A stretch of 40,168 nucleotides of DNA, from contig JANQRO010000344.1 in the NCBI GenBank assembly GCA_028284525.1, positions 1 through 40,168 on the forward strand. Reading direction: 5' to 3'. Below the pieces are notes generated by a model. The model made no database searches and had not been told where the DNA came from. It worked only from the letters and a program-made list of their open reading frames with translations. Origin of the DNA: Myxococcota bacterium. GTDB taxonomy: Bacteria; Myxococcota_A; UBA9160; PR03. The position numbers and the translations under genes are program-made. This document shows positions 17,329 to 25,465 of this stretch, one piece after another. How positions within the stretch are numbered: the stretch's first letter is position 1; every line of letters begins with the position of its first letter.

Positions 17329-17592
17329 TCAGCGCGTCTCGGCCCCGAGCTCGATCGACTCCTCGATCAACATCACCGGGATGTCGTCCTCGGTCGGGTA
17401 GAGCACGGCGCGGTCTTCCCGCACGAGCCCCGCCTGGATCTCGCGCCCCACCGGCTCGCCGCCGCGGTTGCGGAGTGCGCCCTCGCGCACCTTGGCGTTC
17501 AGGGTCTCCAGCAGCGCGGCGTCCGCGAGCTCGAGGGTCTGCCTCGTCTCCGGGCACACGAGGATGTCGAGGAGGTCCTGGGAGATCGCCAT
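17329..17592 (-). CDS. Trm112-like small protein
   Basis: An 87-residue protein of the Trm112/UPF0434 type. It begins SQDLLDILVCPETRQTLELAD and ends in the usual LYPTEDDIPVMLIEES block. Family members are small zinc-ribbon-like partners of methyltransferases or of unknown function. Here only one cysteine of the usual CPxC...CxxC set is left (C13), so it probably does not bind zinc. It lies 13 bp downstream of the thiolase gene on the same strand, so the two are probably one transcript. Confidence 0.82.
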   Translation of the reverse strand: MAISQDLLDILVCPETRQTLELADAALLETLNAKVREGALRNRGGEPVGREIQAGLVREDRAVLYPTEDDIPVMLIEESIELGAETR

Positions 17593-17605
17593 GGCGCGCC
17601 CGCGT

Positions 17606-18847
17606 CTAGACCCGCTCGAGCACCGTCGCGATTCCCATGCCGTTGCCGATGCACATCGTCACGAGCGCGGTGCTCTTGTCCTGGCGTTCGAGTTCGTCGA
17701 GGGCGGTGCCGATCAGCATCGCCCCGGTGGCGCCGAGGGGGTGCCCCATCGCGATCGCGCCGCCGTTGATGTTGACCTTGGCGTGGTCCATGCCGAGGTC
17801 GCGCATCGTCTTGAGCGGCACAGCGGCGAAGGCCTCGTTGATCTCGATGACGTCGATGTCGCCGATCTCCATTCCGGCCTTCTCGAGCACCCGTTTCGAG
17901 GAGGGCGTCGGGGCGGTCAGCATGATCACCGGCTCGTCGCCCGCGGTCGCCGTCGCCACGATCCGCGCCCGCGGCGACATGTCGTGGGCCTTGGCGTACT
18001 CCGGGGACGCGATCAGCACCGAGGCGGCGCCGTCGACGATGCCCGACGAGTTGCCGGCGTGGTGGACGTGCTCGATCGAGTCGATCTGCTGGTAGCGGGA
18101 GAGCGCCTTCTCGACGAAGGAGAGCTCGTCGCCCTTCTGGACGTAGCGACCGAGCTGATCGAAGGAGAGCGGGAGCTTGCCCAGCGATTCCGCTGTGGTG
18201 CCCGCGCGGGGGTGCTCGTCGCGGTCGAGCACCACGTCGCCTTGGCGGTCCGTCACCGGGACGAGGCTGCCGTCGAAGCGGCCCTCGCGCTGGGCGCGTT
18301 CGCAGCGCGCCTGGCTCTCGGCGGCGTACGCGTCGACGTCGCTGCGGCTGAAGCCCTCGAGGGTGGCGATCAGGTCCGCGGAGATCCCTTGGGGCACCAG
18401 GGGGTGGAGCTCGCGCAGGTGGGGGTTGTGGCCGCCGATCCCCGATTTGTCGGCTCCCATCCCGTGCTTTGACATCGACTCGACACCGCCGCCGATCACG
18501 AGGTCTTGCTGGCCGGCCATCACGCCCATCGCCGCGAAGTTCACGGCCTGCTGCCCCGAGCCGCAGAAGCGGTTCAACGTGACCCCGGTCGCGGCCTGGG
18601 GGTCCCAGCCGGCGGCCAGCGCGGACATGCGCGCGATGCAGCCGCCCTGCTCGCCCACGGCGGTGACACACCCCACCACGACATCCTCGACGTCGGTGGT
18701 CTCGAAGCCGTTGCGGTCCTTCAGTGCGTTGAGTGTCTGGGCCATCAGCTCCTGGGGATGGATGGTCGAGAGCGCGCCGGTCTCGCGCTTGCCGCGCCCT
18801 CGGGGAGTTCGTACCGCGTCGATGATCCAGGCGTCGCCGATGGCCAT
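17606..18847 (-). CDS. Thiolase family protein (acetyl-CoA C-acyltransferase)
   Basis: A 413-residue thiolase that either cleaves 3-ketoacyl-CoA or condenses two acyl-CoAs. The nucleophilic cysteine is C95 in [13 protein letters not shown]. The C-terminal catalytic blocks are [26 protein letters not shown] (His) and [15 protein letters not shown] (second Cys). All catalytic residues are kept. The ATG is preceded by AAGGAC at good spacing. Whether it acts in beta-oxidation or in acetoacetyl-CoA synthesis cannot be told. No hydratase or dehydrogenase partner is adjacent. Confidence 0.92.
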   Translation of the reverse strand: MAIGDAWIIDAVRTPRGRGKRETGALSTIHPQELMAQTLNALKDRNGFETTDVEDVVVGCVTAVGEQGGCIARMSALAAGWDPQAATGVTLNRFCGSGQQAVNFAAMGVMAGQQDLVIGGGVESMSKHGMGADKSGIGGHNPHLRELHPLVPQGISADLIATLEGFSRSDVDAYAAESQARCERAQREGRFDGSLVPVTDRQGDVVLDRDEHPRAGTTAESLGKLPLSFDQLGRYVQKGDELSFVEKALSRYQQIDSIEHVHHAGNSSGIVDGAASVLIASPEYAKAHDMSPRARIVATATAGDEPVIMLTAPTPSSKRVLEKAGMEIGDIDVIEINEAFAAVPLKTMRDLGMDHAKVNINGGAIAMGHPLGATGAMLIGTALDELERQDKSTALVTMCIGNGMGIATVLERV

Positions 18848-19259
18848 GTGTCCTTGCCTCTCGTCCTCGGGAAGGGTGGGGTGAGCGGGGCCGCGCCCCG
18901 GAGCACCTCATGTTACCGGCCGCGGGGCGCGCTTGCCCCGCGGGCCCGCCGACCGGCCGCCGATCCCTTCGTCGCGAGGCAAACATCGTTCGAGAATCGC
19001 TTCGAAAGGCAGTTTCCGGGCCCGTTCGAGTGTTGACGCCGCCGGGGCGACGTTCTAACAACCAGGCGCCGAACCGGAGGGGGAACTCGGATCGGATCGC
19101 TGCGAGGGCATCACGCCCGGCGCGGGCCGAACCCGACACCATCGAACGCTGTGGGACCCCGCGGCGCGGCCTGGCTACGAACGCGGGCCTACTCCTCTGG
19201 CACAGCGGTACAGCTGTCTTCACTAGGGCTGGGCAGCGCCTCGCACCTGGGGGTGGTTC
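18848..19259. other. 412-bp divergent intergenic region between thiolase and act operon
   Basis: No gene is visible. It must contain the minus-strand promoter of the thiolase/Trm112 unit (not identified) and the plus-strand promoter of the act operon (candidate at 19033-19061). It also has a perfect 9-bp GC hairpin, CCGCGGGGC / GCCCCGCGG (18920-18928 and 18935-18943) with a 6-nt loop and no T-run. Confidence 0.55.
19033..19061 (+). promoter_or_regulatory. Candidate sigma-70-type promoter for the act operon
   Basis: TTGACG (19033-19038) and TAACAA (19056-19061) are separated by 17 bp. The -35 matches five of six consensus bases and the -10 is partial. Transcription would begin near 19068, giving a leader of about 190 nt before actA. 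Confidence 0.45.
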
Positions 19260-19907
19260 GTGAACCCGATTCGATCGCACTGGCGTCTGCTCGTCGCCGC
19301 CGTGACCGCCGCCGCAGCGGGATTCTTCCTGATGAGCCTCCCCGCGCCCCAGCAGGTCTCGGCCCAACCGCGGACGCCCGAGCCCGATCTGCTGGCCGCC
19401 CAGGCGGCGGCCGGCGACCCCGACGCGCCCGGTCCGATGCAGCCGATCCCCTTCAGCCACGCCTGGCACGCCGGTAAGTACGAGATCGAGTGTCTCTACT
19501 GTCACACGGGCACCGACCGGTCCCAGGCCGCAGGCGTCCCGTCCGTCGAGCTCTGCATGGGTTGCCACTCCCAGTTCCAGTATGGGAACGACGAAGAGGG
19601 CAACACCCTCGAGCCCGAGGGGATCCAGGTGCTCAAGCAGTACTGGGAGAACAAAGAGCCGATCCCGTGGCAGCAGATCCACCGGCTCCCGGAGCACGTG
19701 CAGTTCCGCCACAATCGCCACGTCGCGGCGGGTGTCGAGTGCCAGACCTGTCACGGGCCGGTGGAGACCATGGACAAGCTCTACCTCACCGAAGACACCG
19801 TGTGGTGGCCCTGGCTGCTGCCGTCCAAGAAGCTGGAAATGGGGTGGTGCATCCAGTGCCACCGCGAGAACGAGGCGTCTCAGGACTGCCTGCTCTGTCA
19901 CTACTAG
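19260..19907 (+). CDS. actA: Alternative complex III subunit ActA, pentahaem cytochrome c
   Basis: A 215-residue periplasm-facing cytochrome of alternative complex III, which carries electrons from quinol toward cytochrome c or a terminal oxidase. There are five CxxCH haem sites: CLYCH (78), CMGCH (99), CQTCH (161), CIQCH (197) and CLLCH (210), the last ending one residue before the C-terminus. An N-terminal hydrophobic stretch (about 10-30) acts as anchor or signal. SHAWHAGKYEIECLYCH is a typical ActA block. The GTG start follows GGGGGTGG. It is the first gene of actABCDEF and lies 9 bp before actB. Confidence 0.93.
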   Translation: MNPIRSHWRLLVAAVTAAAAGFFLMSLPAPQQVSAQPRTPEPDLLAAQAAAGDPDAPGPMQPIPFSHAWHAGKYEIECLYCHTGTDRSQAAGVPSVELCMGCHSQFQYGNDEEGNTLEPEGIQVLKQYWENKEPIPWQQIHRLPEHVQFRHNRHVAAGVECQTCHGPVETMDKLYLTEDTVWWPWLLPSKKLEMGWCIQCHRENEASQDCLLCHY

Positions 19908-19916
19908 GAAAGACGG

Positions 19917-22900
19917 ATGACCGAATTCCACCGTCGCGACTTCCTCAAGATCGTCGGAGCCAGCGCTGGCGCCGCGGCCGCCGCCGGCTGTTCGGATCCC
20001 GTCCAGAAGCTGATTCCCTACGTGGTCCAGCCGGAAGAGATCACGCCCGGCGTGCCCGTCCACTACGCGTCCACCTGCCAGGAGTGTCCGGCGGGGTGCG
20101 GACTCCACGTCCGCACCCGCGAGGGGCGCCCGGTGAAGCTGGAGGGTCACCCGGAGCACCCGATCAACCGGGGCGCCCTCTGCTCTCGCGGCCAGGCGTC
20201 GATCGGCTGGACCTACCATCCCGACCGCTTCCGCCAGCCGATGCAGCGCGGCGCGGACGGCGAGCTCGAGGCGATCTCGTGGGAAGACGCGATCGCGCGC
20301 CTCGCCGGGGCGATCCGCGACGGCGGGGCGCGCGCGCGGATGCTCGGCGGAGAGACGGGGCCCACCGCCAGCGAGTGGCTCGATCGCATCGGTGACGCGG
20401 TGGGGCTCGGGCCCCGCGTGGTCTACGAGCCCTTCGCTCCCGAGGCGCTCCGCGAGGCGAGCCGTGCCCTGTTCGGCGCACCCGCCGAGCCGACCTTCGA
20501 CCTGTCGAAGGCCGACTTCATCCTCGATTTCGGATCGGACTTCCTCGACGCCGGGCTCTCGCCGGTGGAGCACGCCCGACAGCTCGCGGAGGCCCGCGAC
20601 CCCGACCACGAGGAGACCCAGGGGACGCATTTCGTCTCGGTCGGGCCGCGGCTGTCGATGACCGCCTCGAACGCCGACGAATGGATCGCCGCCGCGCCGG
20701 GGAGCGAGGGGCGTATCGCCGCCGCCCTGGCGGGGCTGGTCGGAGGCGAGGGTGCCGCCCAGAGTCTGCTCCCCTCGGTGAGCATCGAGGAGGCCGCGGC
20801 CGAGGCCGGAGTCGACGCCGCCGATCTCGAGCGGATCGGACGCGCGTTGGCCGGGGCGAGCAACCCCGTGGTGTTGCCGCCGGGCCCGGGGCTCACCAGC
20901 CGCCGCGCCCGAGACACCGCGGGCGCCGTGCTGCTCCTGAACGCCGCCCTCGGGGCGGTGGGGCGCACCGTGCATTTTCCCGCCGAGGCACCGGCCGGGC
21001 GGCGCGCCCACTACCAGGACGTCCTCGAATTGATCGACGCGATGGACGAGGGCCAGGTCTCGGTCCTCCTCATCCACGACGCCAACCCGGTCTACAGCGT
21101 GCCCGCCTCGGCGGGCTTCGCCGCGGCGCTCGAGAAGGTCGGGTTCGTGGTGTCCTTCGCCTCGATCCCCGACGAGACCACCGAGCACGCCGACCTGATC
21201 CTCCCCGATCACAGCTCCCTCGAGAGCTGGGGCGACGCCGAGCCCCGCGCCGGGGTGCGCTCCCTCGTCCAGCCCTCGGTCCGACCGCTCTTCGACACCC
21301 GCGCCCTGGTCGACACGATGCTCGACGCCGCGCGCAATATCGGCGCGTCGGTTCCCGACGGCGACTTCCGCTCGCTGGTGGAAGCGGCCTGGGGGGGCGG
21401 GCCCGCCTTCCGCGAGGCCCTGGGTCGCGGCGGCACCTTCTCCGACCCGCCCGCCGGGGCGGTCGGACCCGCCGAGGGGGCCCGGACGGTCGAGCTCGAC
21501 GCACCCGTCCTCGAGGGCAACGGCGAGTTCACCCTGCTGGCCTACCCGTCGCCGGCCTTCCGCGACGGGAGCGGTGCCAACCTTCCCTGGCTCCAGGAGT
21601 CGGGCGACCCGATCACCAAGATCGCGTGGCAGTCCTGGGCGGAAATCAGTCTGACGACGGCCGAACGCCTGGGCGGTCTCGACCACGGCGACGTCGTCAC
21701 CGTGAGCACCGACATCGGGAGCCTCGAGGTCCCGGTGATGCCCCGCGGCGGCGTCCGCGACGACGTGGTCGCGATCGCCATCGGCCAGGGACACCGGGTC
21801 GGGAAGTTCGCCGGGGGCCAGGGCGTCGACGTGTCGTCGTTGCTGCCGCGCGGAACCGACGAGGCCGGCGGCCCGGCGTGGCTGCTCACCAAGGCCCAGG
21901 TGGCGTCGACCGGCGGCCACCAGCGTCTCGCCTTCCTGCAGGGCAGCCAGAACATGCGCGGGCGTATGCTCGGGATGGCGGTCTCGCTGGCCGACCTGGC
22001 CAACGGACACGCCAAGGTCGAGGACTACAACGAACACGCGACGCCGCCGGTGAGCGCCGCCGGCGAGGACGACCACGGGGACGGTCACGGCGAGGCCGGG
22101 GAGCACGGCGACGCTCACGGAGACGCCGGGGGCCACGGCGACGATCACGGTGGTGGCCACGCCGAGCACCACCTGAAGCCCTTCGTGGCGGCGATGGACG
22201 CCGCGCCCGACAGCAACTACCGCTGGGGGATGGCGATCGACCTCGATCGCTGCACGGGCTGCAACGCCTGTATCACCGCCTGCTACGTCGAGAACAACAT
22301 CCCGGTGGTCGGCGAGGAGAGCACCCTGCGCGGCCGCAACATGGCCTGGCTGCGCATCGAGCGCTGGGTCGGCGAGGGTGACAACCAGGGCGGCACGACC
22401 CTCCCGATCATCCCCGAGGAGAAGCCGGGGGCCGTCGACATCCGCAACGGCGTCATGATGTGTCAGCAGTGCGGCGCCGCGCCCTGCGAGCCCGTGTGCC
22501 CCGTCATCGCGACCTACCACAGCGACGAGGGCCTCAACGGGATGATCTACAACCGCTGCATCGGCACGCGGTACTGCTCGAACAACTGCCCGTACAAGGT
22601 GCGTCGCTACAACTGGTACGACTTCCAGCTCGAGAACCTGCCCGAGCCGATGCAGCTCATGTCGAACCCCGACGTGACGGTGCGCGGCCAGGGCGTGATG
22701 GAGAAGTGCACCTTCTGCGTGCACCGCATCGCGGAAGCCCGCCAACCGGCCAAGGACGAGGGTCGTCCGATCGCCGACGGCGAGGTCACGACGGCCTGCG
22801 CGCAGGCCTGCCCCACCCAGGCGATCACCTTCGGCAACCTGCGAGACCCGGAGAGCGCGGTCTCGAAGCGCGGGAGCGAGACGAAGCGGGGCTTCCACGC

Positions 22901-22973
22901 GCTCCACGATCTCAACACCAGACCCTCGGTGACCTATCTGAAGAAGGTCACCCGCGGGCCGGTCGAGGGTTAA
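19917..22973 (+). CDS. actB: Alternative complex III subunit ActB, fused molybdopterin-oxidoreductase-like and iron-sulfur protein
   Basis: A 1018-residue periplasmic subunit. The Tat signal HRRDFLKIVGAS is followed by a lipobox-like AAAGC (C25). Residues about 48-700 resemble a molybdopterin oxidoreductase (ActB1), which in characterised complexes holds no molybdenum. It keeps four N-terminal cysteines, C54, C57, C61 and C89, in the arrangement of a [4Fe-4S] site. Residues about 712-752 are a low-complexity His/Gly/Asp/Glu linker. The C-terminal part (from about 765) is an FeS ferredoxin-like domain with CTGCNACITAC, CQQCGAAPCEPVC, CIGTRYCSNNC and CTFC...CAQAC, enough for four clusters. It passes electrons from the quinol-side subunits to ActA and ActE. 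Confidence 0.93.
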   Translation: MTEFHRRDFLKIVGASAGAAAAAGCSDPVQKLIPYVVQPEEITPGVPVHYASTCQECPAGCGLHVRTREGRPVKLEGHPEHPINRGALCSRGQASIGWTYHPDRFRQPMQRGADGELEAISWEDAIARLAGAIRDGGARARMLGGETGPTASEWLDRIGDAVGLGPRVVYEPFAPEALREASRALFGAPAEPTFDLSKADFILDFGSDFLDAGLSPVEHARQLAEARDPDHEETQGTHFVSVGPRLSMTASNADEWIAAAPGSEGRIAAALAGLVGGEGAAQSLLPSVSIEEAAAEAGVDAADLERIGRALAGASNPVVLPPGPGLTSRRARDTAGAVLLLNAALGAVGRTVHFPAEAPAGRRAHYQDVLELIDAMDEGQVSVLLIHDANPVYSVPASAGFAAALEKVGFVVSFASIPDETTEHADLILPDHSSLESWGDAEPRAGVRSLVQPSVRPLFDTRALVDTMLDAARNIGASVPDGDFRSLVEAAWGGGPAFREALGRGGTFSDPPAGAVGPAEGARTVELDAPVLEGNGEFTLLAYPSPAFRDGSGANLPWLQESGDPITKIAWQSWAEISLTTAERLGGLDHGDVVTVSTDIGSLEVPVMPRGGVRDDVVAIAIGQGHRVGKFAGGQGVDVSSLLPRGTDEAGGPAWLLTKAQVASTGGHQRLAFLQGSQNMRGRMLGMAVSLADLANGHAKVEDYNEHATPPVSAAGEDDHGDGHGEAGEHGDAHGDAGGHGDDHGGGHAEHHLKPFVAAMDAAPDSNYRWGMAIDLDRCTGCNACITACYVENNIPVVGEESTLRGRNMAWLRIERWVGEGDNQGGTTLPIIPEEKPGAVDIRNGVMMCQQCGAAPCEPVCPVIATYHSDEGLNGMIYNRCIGTRYCSNNCPYKVRRYNWYDFQLENLPEPMQLMSNPDVTVRGQGVMEKCTFCVHRIAEARQPAKDEGRPIADGEVTTACAQACPTQAITFGNLRDPESAVSKRGSETKRGFHALHDLNTRPSVTYLKKVTRGPVEG

Positions 22974-22975
22974 CG

Positions 22976-24349
22976 ATGACGCCTCCGCCTTCTGCTGGGT
23001 CGATCGCCGCTCGGATGCGTCCGGTGCCCGAGGTCGGCGATTCGGCCACCAACCGCGATGTGATGCGCGTGTTCATGGAGCGGCCCGGCGGGGGCTGGCT
23101 CCTGCTCGTGCTGGTCTGTCTCGCGACGCTCGGCGCCGCGGGCGCCGTGTGGCTGTACCAGATCTACAAAGGGCTCGGGATCGCCGGGTACGCCCACCCG
23201 GTCTTCTGGGGCGCCTACATCGTCACCTTTGTGTTCTGGGTCGGGATCGCCCACGCGGGCACGCTGATCTCGGCGATCCTCCTGCTCTTCCGCGCCAAGT
23301 GGCGCAACGCGATCAACCGCAGCGCCGAGGCGATGACCGTCTTCGCGGTGTTCACGGCGCAGCTCTTCCTGGGGATCCACGTCGGGCGGATCTGGAAGGC
23401 CTACTTCATCCTGCCCTATCCGAACCAACGCGGGCTCTGGGTGAACTTCAAGAGCCCGTTGCTCTGGGACACCTTCGCGATCTCCACCTACACGCTGGTG
23501 TCGATCATCTTCTTCTACGTCGGGCTGCTCCCCGACCTCGCCGCCTCCCGCGACCGCTCGACCGGCTGGCGCCGCGTCCTCTACGGCGCGCTCTGTCTCG
23601 GCTGGCAGGGCACCTCTCGTCAGTGGAAGGCCCACACCCGCACCTCGCTCCACCTCTCGGGGCTCGCGACGCCGCTGGTGCTCTCGGTGCACAGCGTCGT
23701 GTCCTGGGACTTCGCGATGTCGATCGTGCCCGGCTGGCACGCCACCATCTTCGCGCCCTACTTCGTCGCCGGCGCGATCTTCTCGGGCTTCGCGATGGTG
23801 CTCACGGTGATGATCCCGGTCCGCCGCATCTTCGGGCTCGAGCACATCATCACCGAGTACCACTTCGACAACATGTGCCGCTTCTTGCTGCTCACGTCGA
23901 TGATCGTGTTCTACGCGTACATGATCGAGTACTTCATCGCGTGGTACAGCGGGGTCGACGCAGAGAAGGCGAGCTTCTGGCTGCGCGCCTTCGGCCCCTA
24001 CTGGGTGTCGACCTGGATCATGATCATCTGTAACGGGGTGGTCCCACAGATCTTCTGGTGGAAGAAGTGTCGCGTCACACCCTGGATCATCTTCATCGCG
24101 GCCACCCTGATCAACATCGGGATGTGGTTCGAGCGTTACGTGATCATCATCACCGGACTCTCCCGCGAGTACGACCCAGCCGTGTGGGGGCACTACACGC
24201 CACACCCCTACGAGCTCATGATCGTCGCCGGGAGCTTTGCCTTCTTCAGCGTGGCCTTCCTGATCTTCCTGAAGCTCTTTCCGGTGATCCCGATGTTCGA
24301 GGTCAAGGAGCTCGAGATCCACGCGCGTGACCACGAGGGAGCGCACTGA
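22976..24349 (+). CDS. actC: Alternative complex III subunit ActC, NrfD/PsrC-like quinol-oxidising membrane protein
   Basis: A 457-residue polytopic membrane protein with about ten hydrophobic segments, of the NrfD/PsrC family. It forms the main quinol site of the complex. Distinctive blocks are HAGTLISAILLLFRAKWR, HVGRIWKAYF, LHLSGLATPLVLSVHSVVSWDFA and GFAMVLTVMIPVRRIF. The basic N-terminus carries MRPVPEVGDSATNRDV before the first segment. The start is the ATG 2 nt after the actB stop. Its TGA shares one base with the actD ATG (TGATG). It is full length for the family. Confidence 0.94.
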   Translation: MTPPPSAGSIAARMRPVPEVGDSATNRDVMRVFMERPGGGWLLLVLVCLATLGAAGAVWLYQIYKGLGIAGYAHPVFWGAYIVTFVFWVGIAHAGTLISAILLLFRAKWRNAINRSAEAMTVFAVFTAQLFLGIHVGRIWKAYFILPYPNQRGLWVNFKSPLLWDTFAISTYTLVSIIFFYVGLLPDLAASRDRSTGWRRVLYGALCLGWQGTSRQWKAHTRTSLHLSGLATPLVLSVHSVVSWDFAMSIVPGWHATIFAPYFVAGAIFSGFAMVLTVMIPVRRIFGLEHIITEYHFDNMCRFLLLTSMIVFYAYMIEYFIAWYSGVDAEKASFWLRAFGPYWVSTWIMIICNGVVPQIFWWKKCRVTPWIIFIAATLINIGMWFERYVIIITGLSREYDPAVWGHYTPHPYELMIVAGSFAFFSVAFLIFLKLFPVIPMFEVKELEIHARDHEGAH

Positions 24350-24852
24350 TGCCCACCGTCCTCGGCGTATACCAGCGGCCCTCGAAGGTGGCGGAGAGCG
24401 TCCGCCAGCTGAAGGGGCGCGGCTTTACAGAGCTCGAGGTCTTCGCGCCCTCGCCCTTCGAGGAGATCGAGGAGGCCGTCGACCCCAAGCCCAGCAAGGT
24501 GCGGTACTTCACCTTGATCGGCGGGCTCCTCGGGGTGACCACCGGCTACGCGATGACGATCTGGATGTCTCTCGACTGGCCGATCATCATCGGTGGCAAG
24601 CCCTACGCCTCGATCCCGCCCTACACGATCATCGCCTTCGAACTCACGATCCTGTTCGGCGCGATCGCGACGCTGATCGGGCTGCTCTCCGTGGGACGGC
24701 TACCCAAGTTCAAGATCGACCCCGCCTACAGCGCTCGCTTCTCCGGCGAGGAGTTCGGCGTCGTCGTCGAGTGTCTCGACCGCGACGTGAGCGAGATCGA
24801 GGGCCTGATGCGGGCGGGAGGCGCGTCGGAGGTGAGCCTTGTCGACGCCTGA
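24349..24852 (+). CDS. actD: Alternative complex III subunit ActD (DUF3341)
   Basis: A 167-residue DUF3341 protein with two membrane-spanning segments (about 57-78 and 90-115) flanked by cytoplasmic domains. The N-terminal VLGVYQRPSKVAESVRQLKGRGFTELEVFAPSPFEEI and the segment TLIGGLLGVTTGYAM are typical of ActD. It holds no cofactor and is structural or gating in known complexes. It overlaps actC by one base and actE by 14 bp. Confidence 0.93.
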   Translation: MPTVLGVYQRPSKVAESVRQLKGRGFTELEVFAPSPFEEIEEAVDPKPSKVRYFTLIGGLLGVTTGYAMTIWMSLDWPIIIGGKPYASIPPYTIIAFELTILFGAIATLIGLLSVGRLPKFKIDPAYSARFSGEEFGVVVECLDRDVSEIEGLMRAGGASEVSLVDA

Positions 24853-25465
24853 GCGAAGCGGGTCGCCGCGTCTCGTCCTCGCTCCCCAGCGGCTGCTGTT
24901 GGGGGCGCTGGTCATGCTCTTTGGCACCGGGTGCTGGGAGCAGTGGAGCGAGACCTGGTGGCCACAGATGAAGTTCCAGAAGGCGGTGCAGGCCTTCGAG
25001 CAGACCGGGCACCCGGGTGCCGATGCCACCGGCGGGTTCATGCCGCCCGAGGGCGCCGTCCCCGTCGGGGCGCCCCTCGATCTCCGCGCGCTCAGTGTGG
25101 CCGAAACCGAGGCGCTGGTGAGCCCGCAGCCCGCGAGCCTGGCCTCCCTCGAGAACGGCAAGGTCCAGTACGAGATCTTCTGTCTGCCCTGTCACGGTCC
25201 CCAGGGTGGTGGCGACGGTCCGATCGGCGGGCCGCCCTTCGGCACCGGCCCGCTGATCGGCGTGTTGCCGATCGGCGGGCAGTTCAGCGCCGCCAAGGGG
25301 CTCACCGACGGCCACATCTTCACCACGATGACCCTCGGCCGTGGCCGCATGCCCAGCTACCGGCGCATTCCCGCCGAGGATCGCTGGGACATCCTGAACT
25401 ACGTCCGATACCTGAACGGCCAGGTCGGGGCGGAGTCCGCCTCCGCGGAAGGAGCCACGCCGTGA
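24839..25465 (+). CDS. actE: Alternative complex III subunit ActE, monohaem cytochrome c lipoprotein
   Basis: A 208-residue periplasmic cytochrome c anchored as a lipoprotein. A lipobox LFGTGC puts the lipidated cysteine at residue 32. The single haem site is CLPCH (115-119), and a likely distal Met lies in GRGRMPSY. The start is TTG inside actD, exactly 6 nt after a strong GGAGG. No ATG or GTG fits the Shine-Dalgarno better. It receives electrons in the periplasmic arm and hands them to the oxidase or a soluble cytochrome. Confidence 0.92.
   Translation: MSTPERSGSPRLVLAPQRLLLGALVMLFGTGCWEQWSETWWPQMKFQKAVQAFEQTGHPGADATGGFMPPEGAVPVGAPLDLRALSVAETEALVSPQPASLASLENGKVQYEIFCLPCHGPQGGGDGPIGGPPFGTGPLIGVLPIGGQFSAAKGLTDGHIFTTMTLGRGRMPSYRRIPAEDRWDILNYVRYLNGQVGAESASAEGATP

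Noticed and set aside
18920-18943. GC hairpin between thiolase and act genes as a Rho-independent terminator
   Set aside because: It lies upstream of both divergent genes and lacks a T-run, so termination makes little sense.
17499-22907. A very long minus-strand open frame (about 1800 codons) opposite the act operon
   Set aside because: It is antisense to clearly coding actA/actB and thiolase frames. Its low-complexity Arg/Gly/Asp/His composition is typical of shadow frames in GC-rich DNA.
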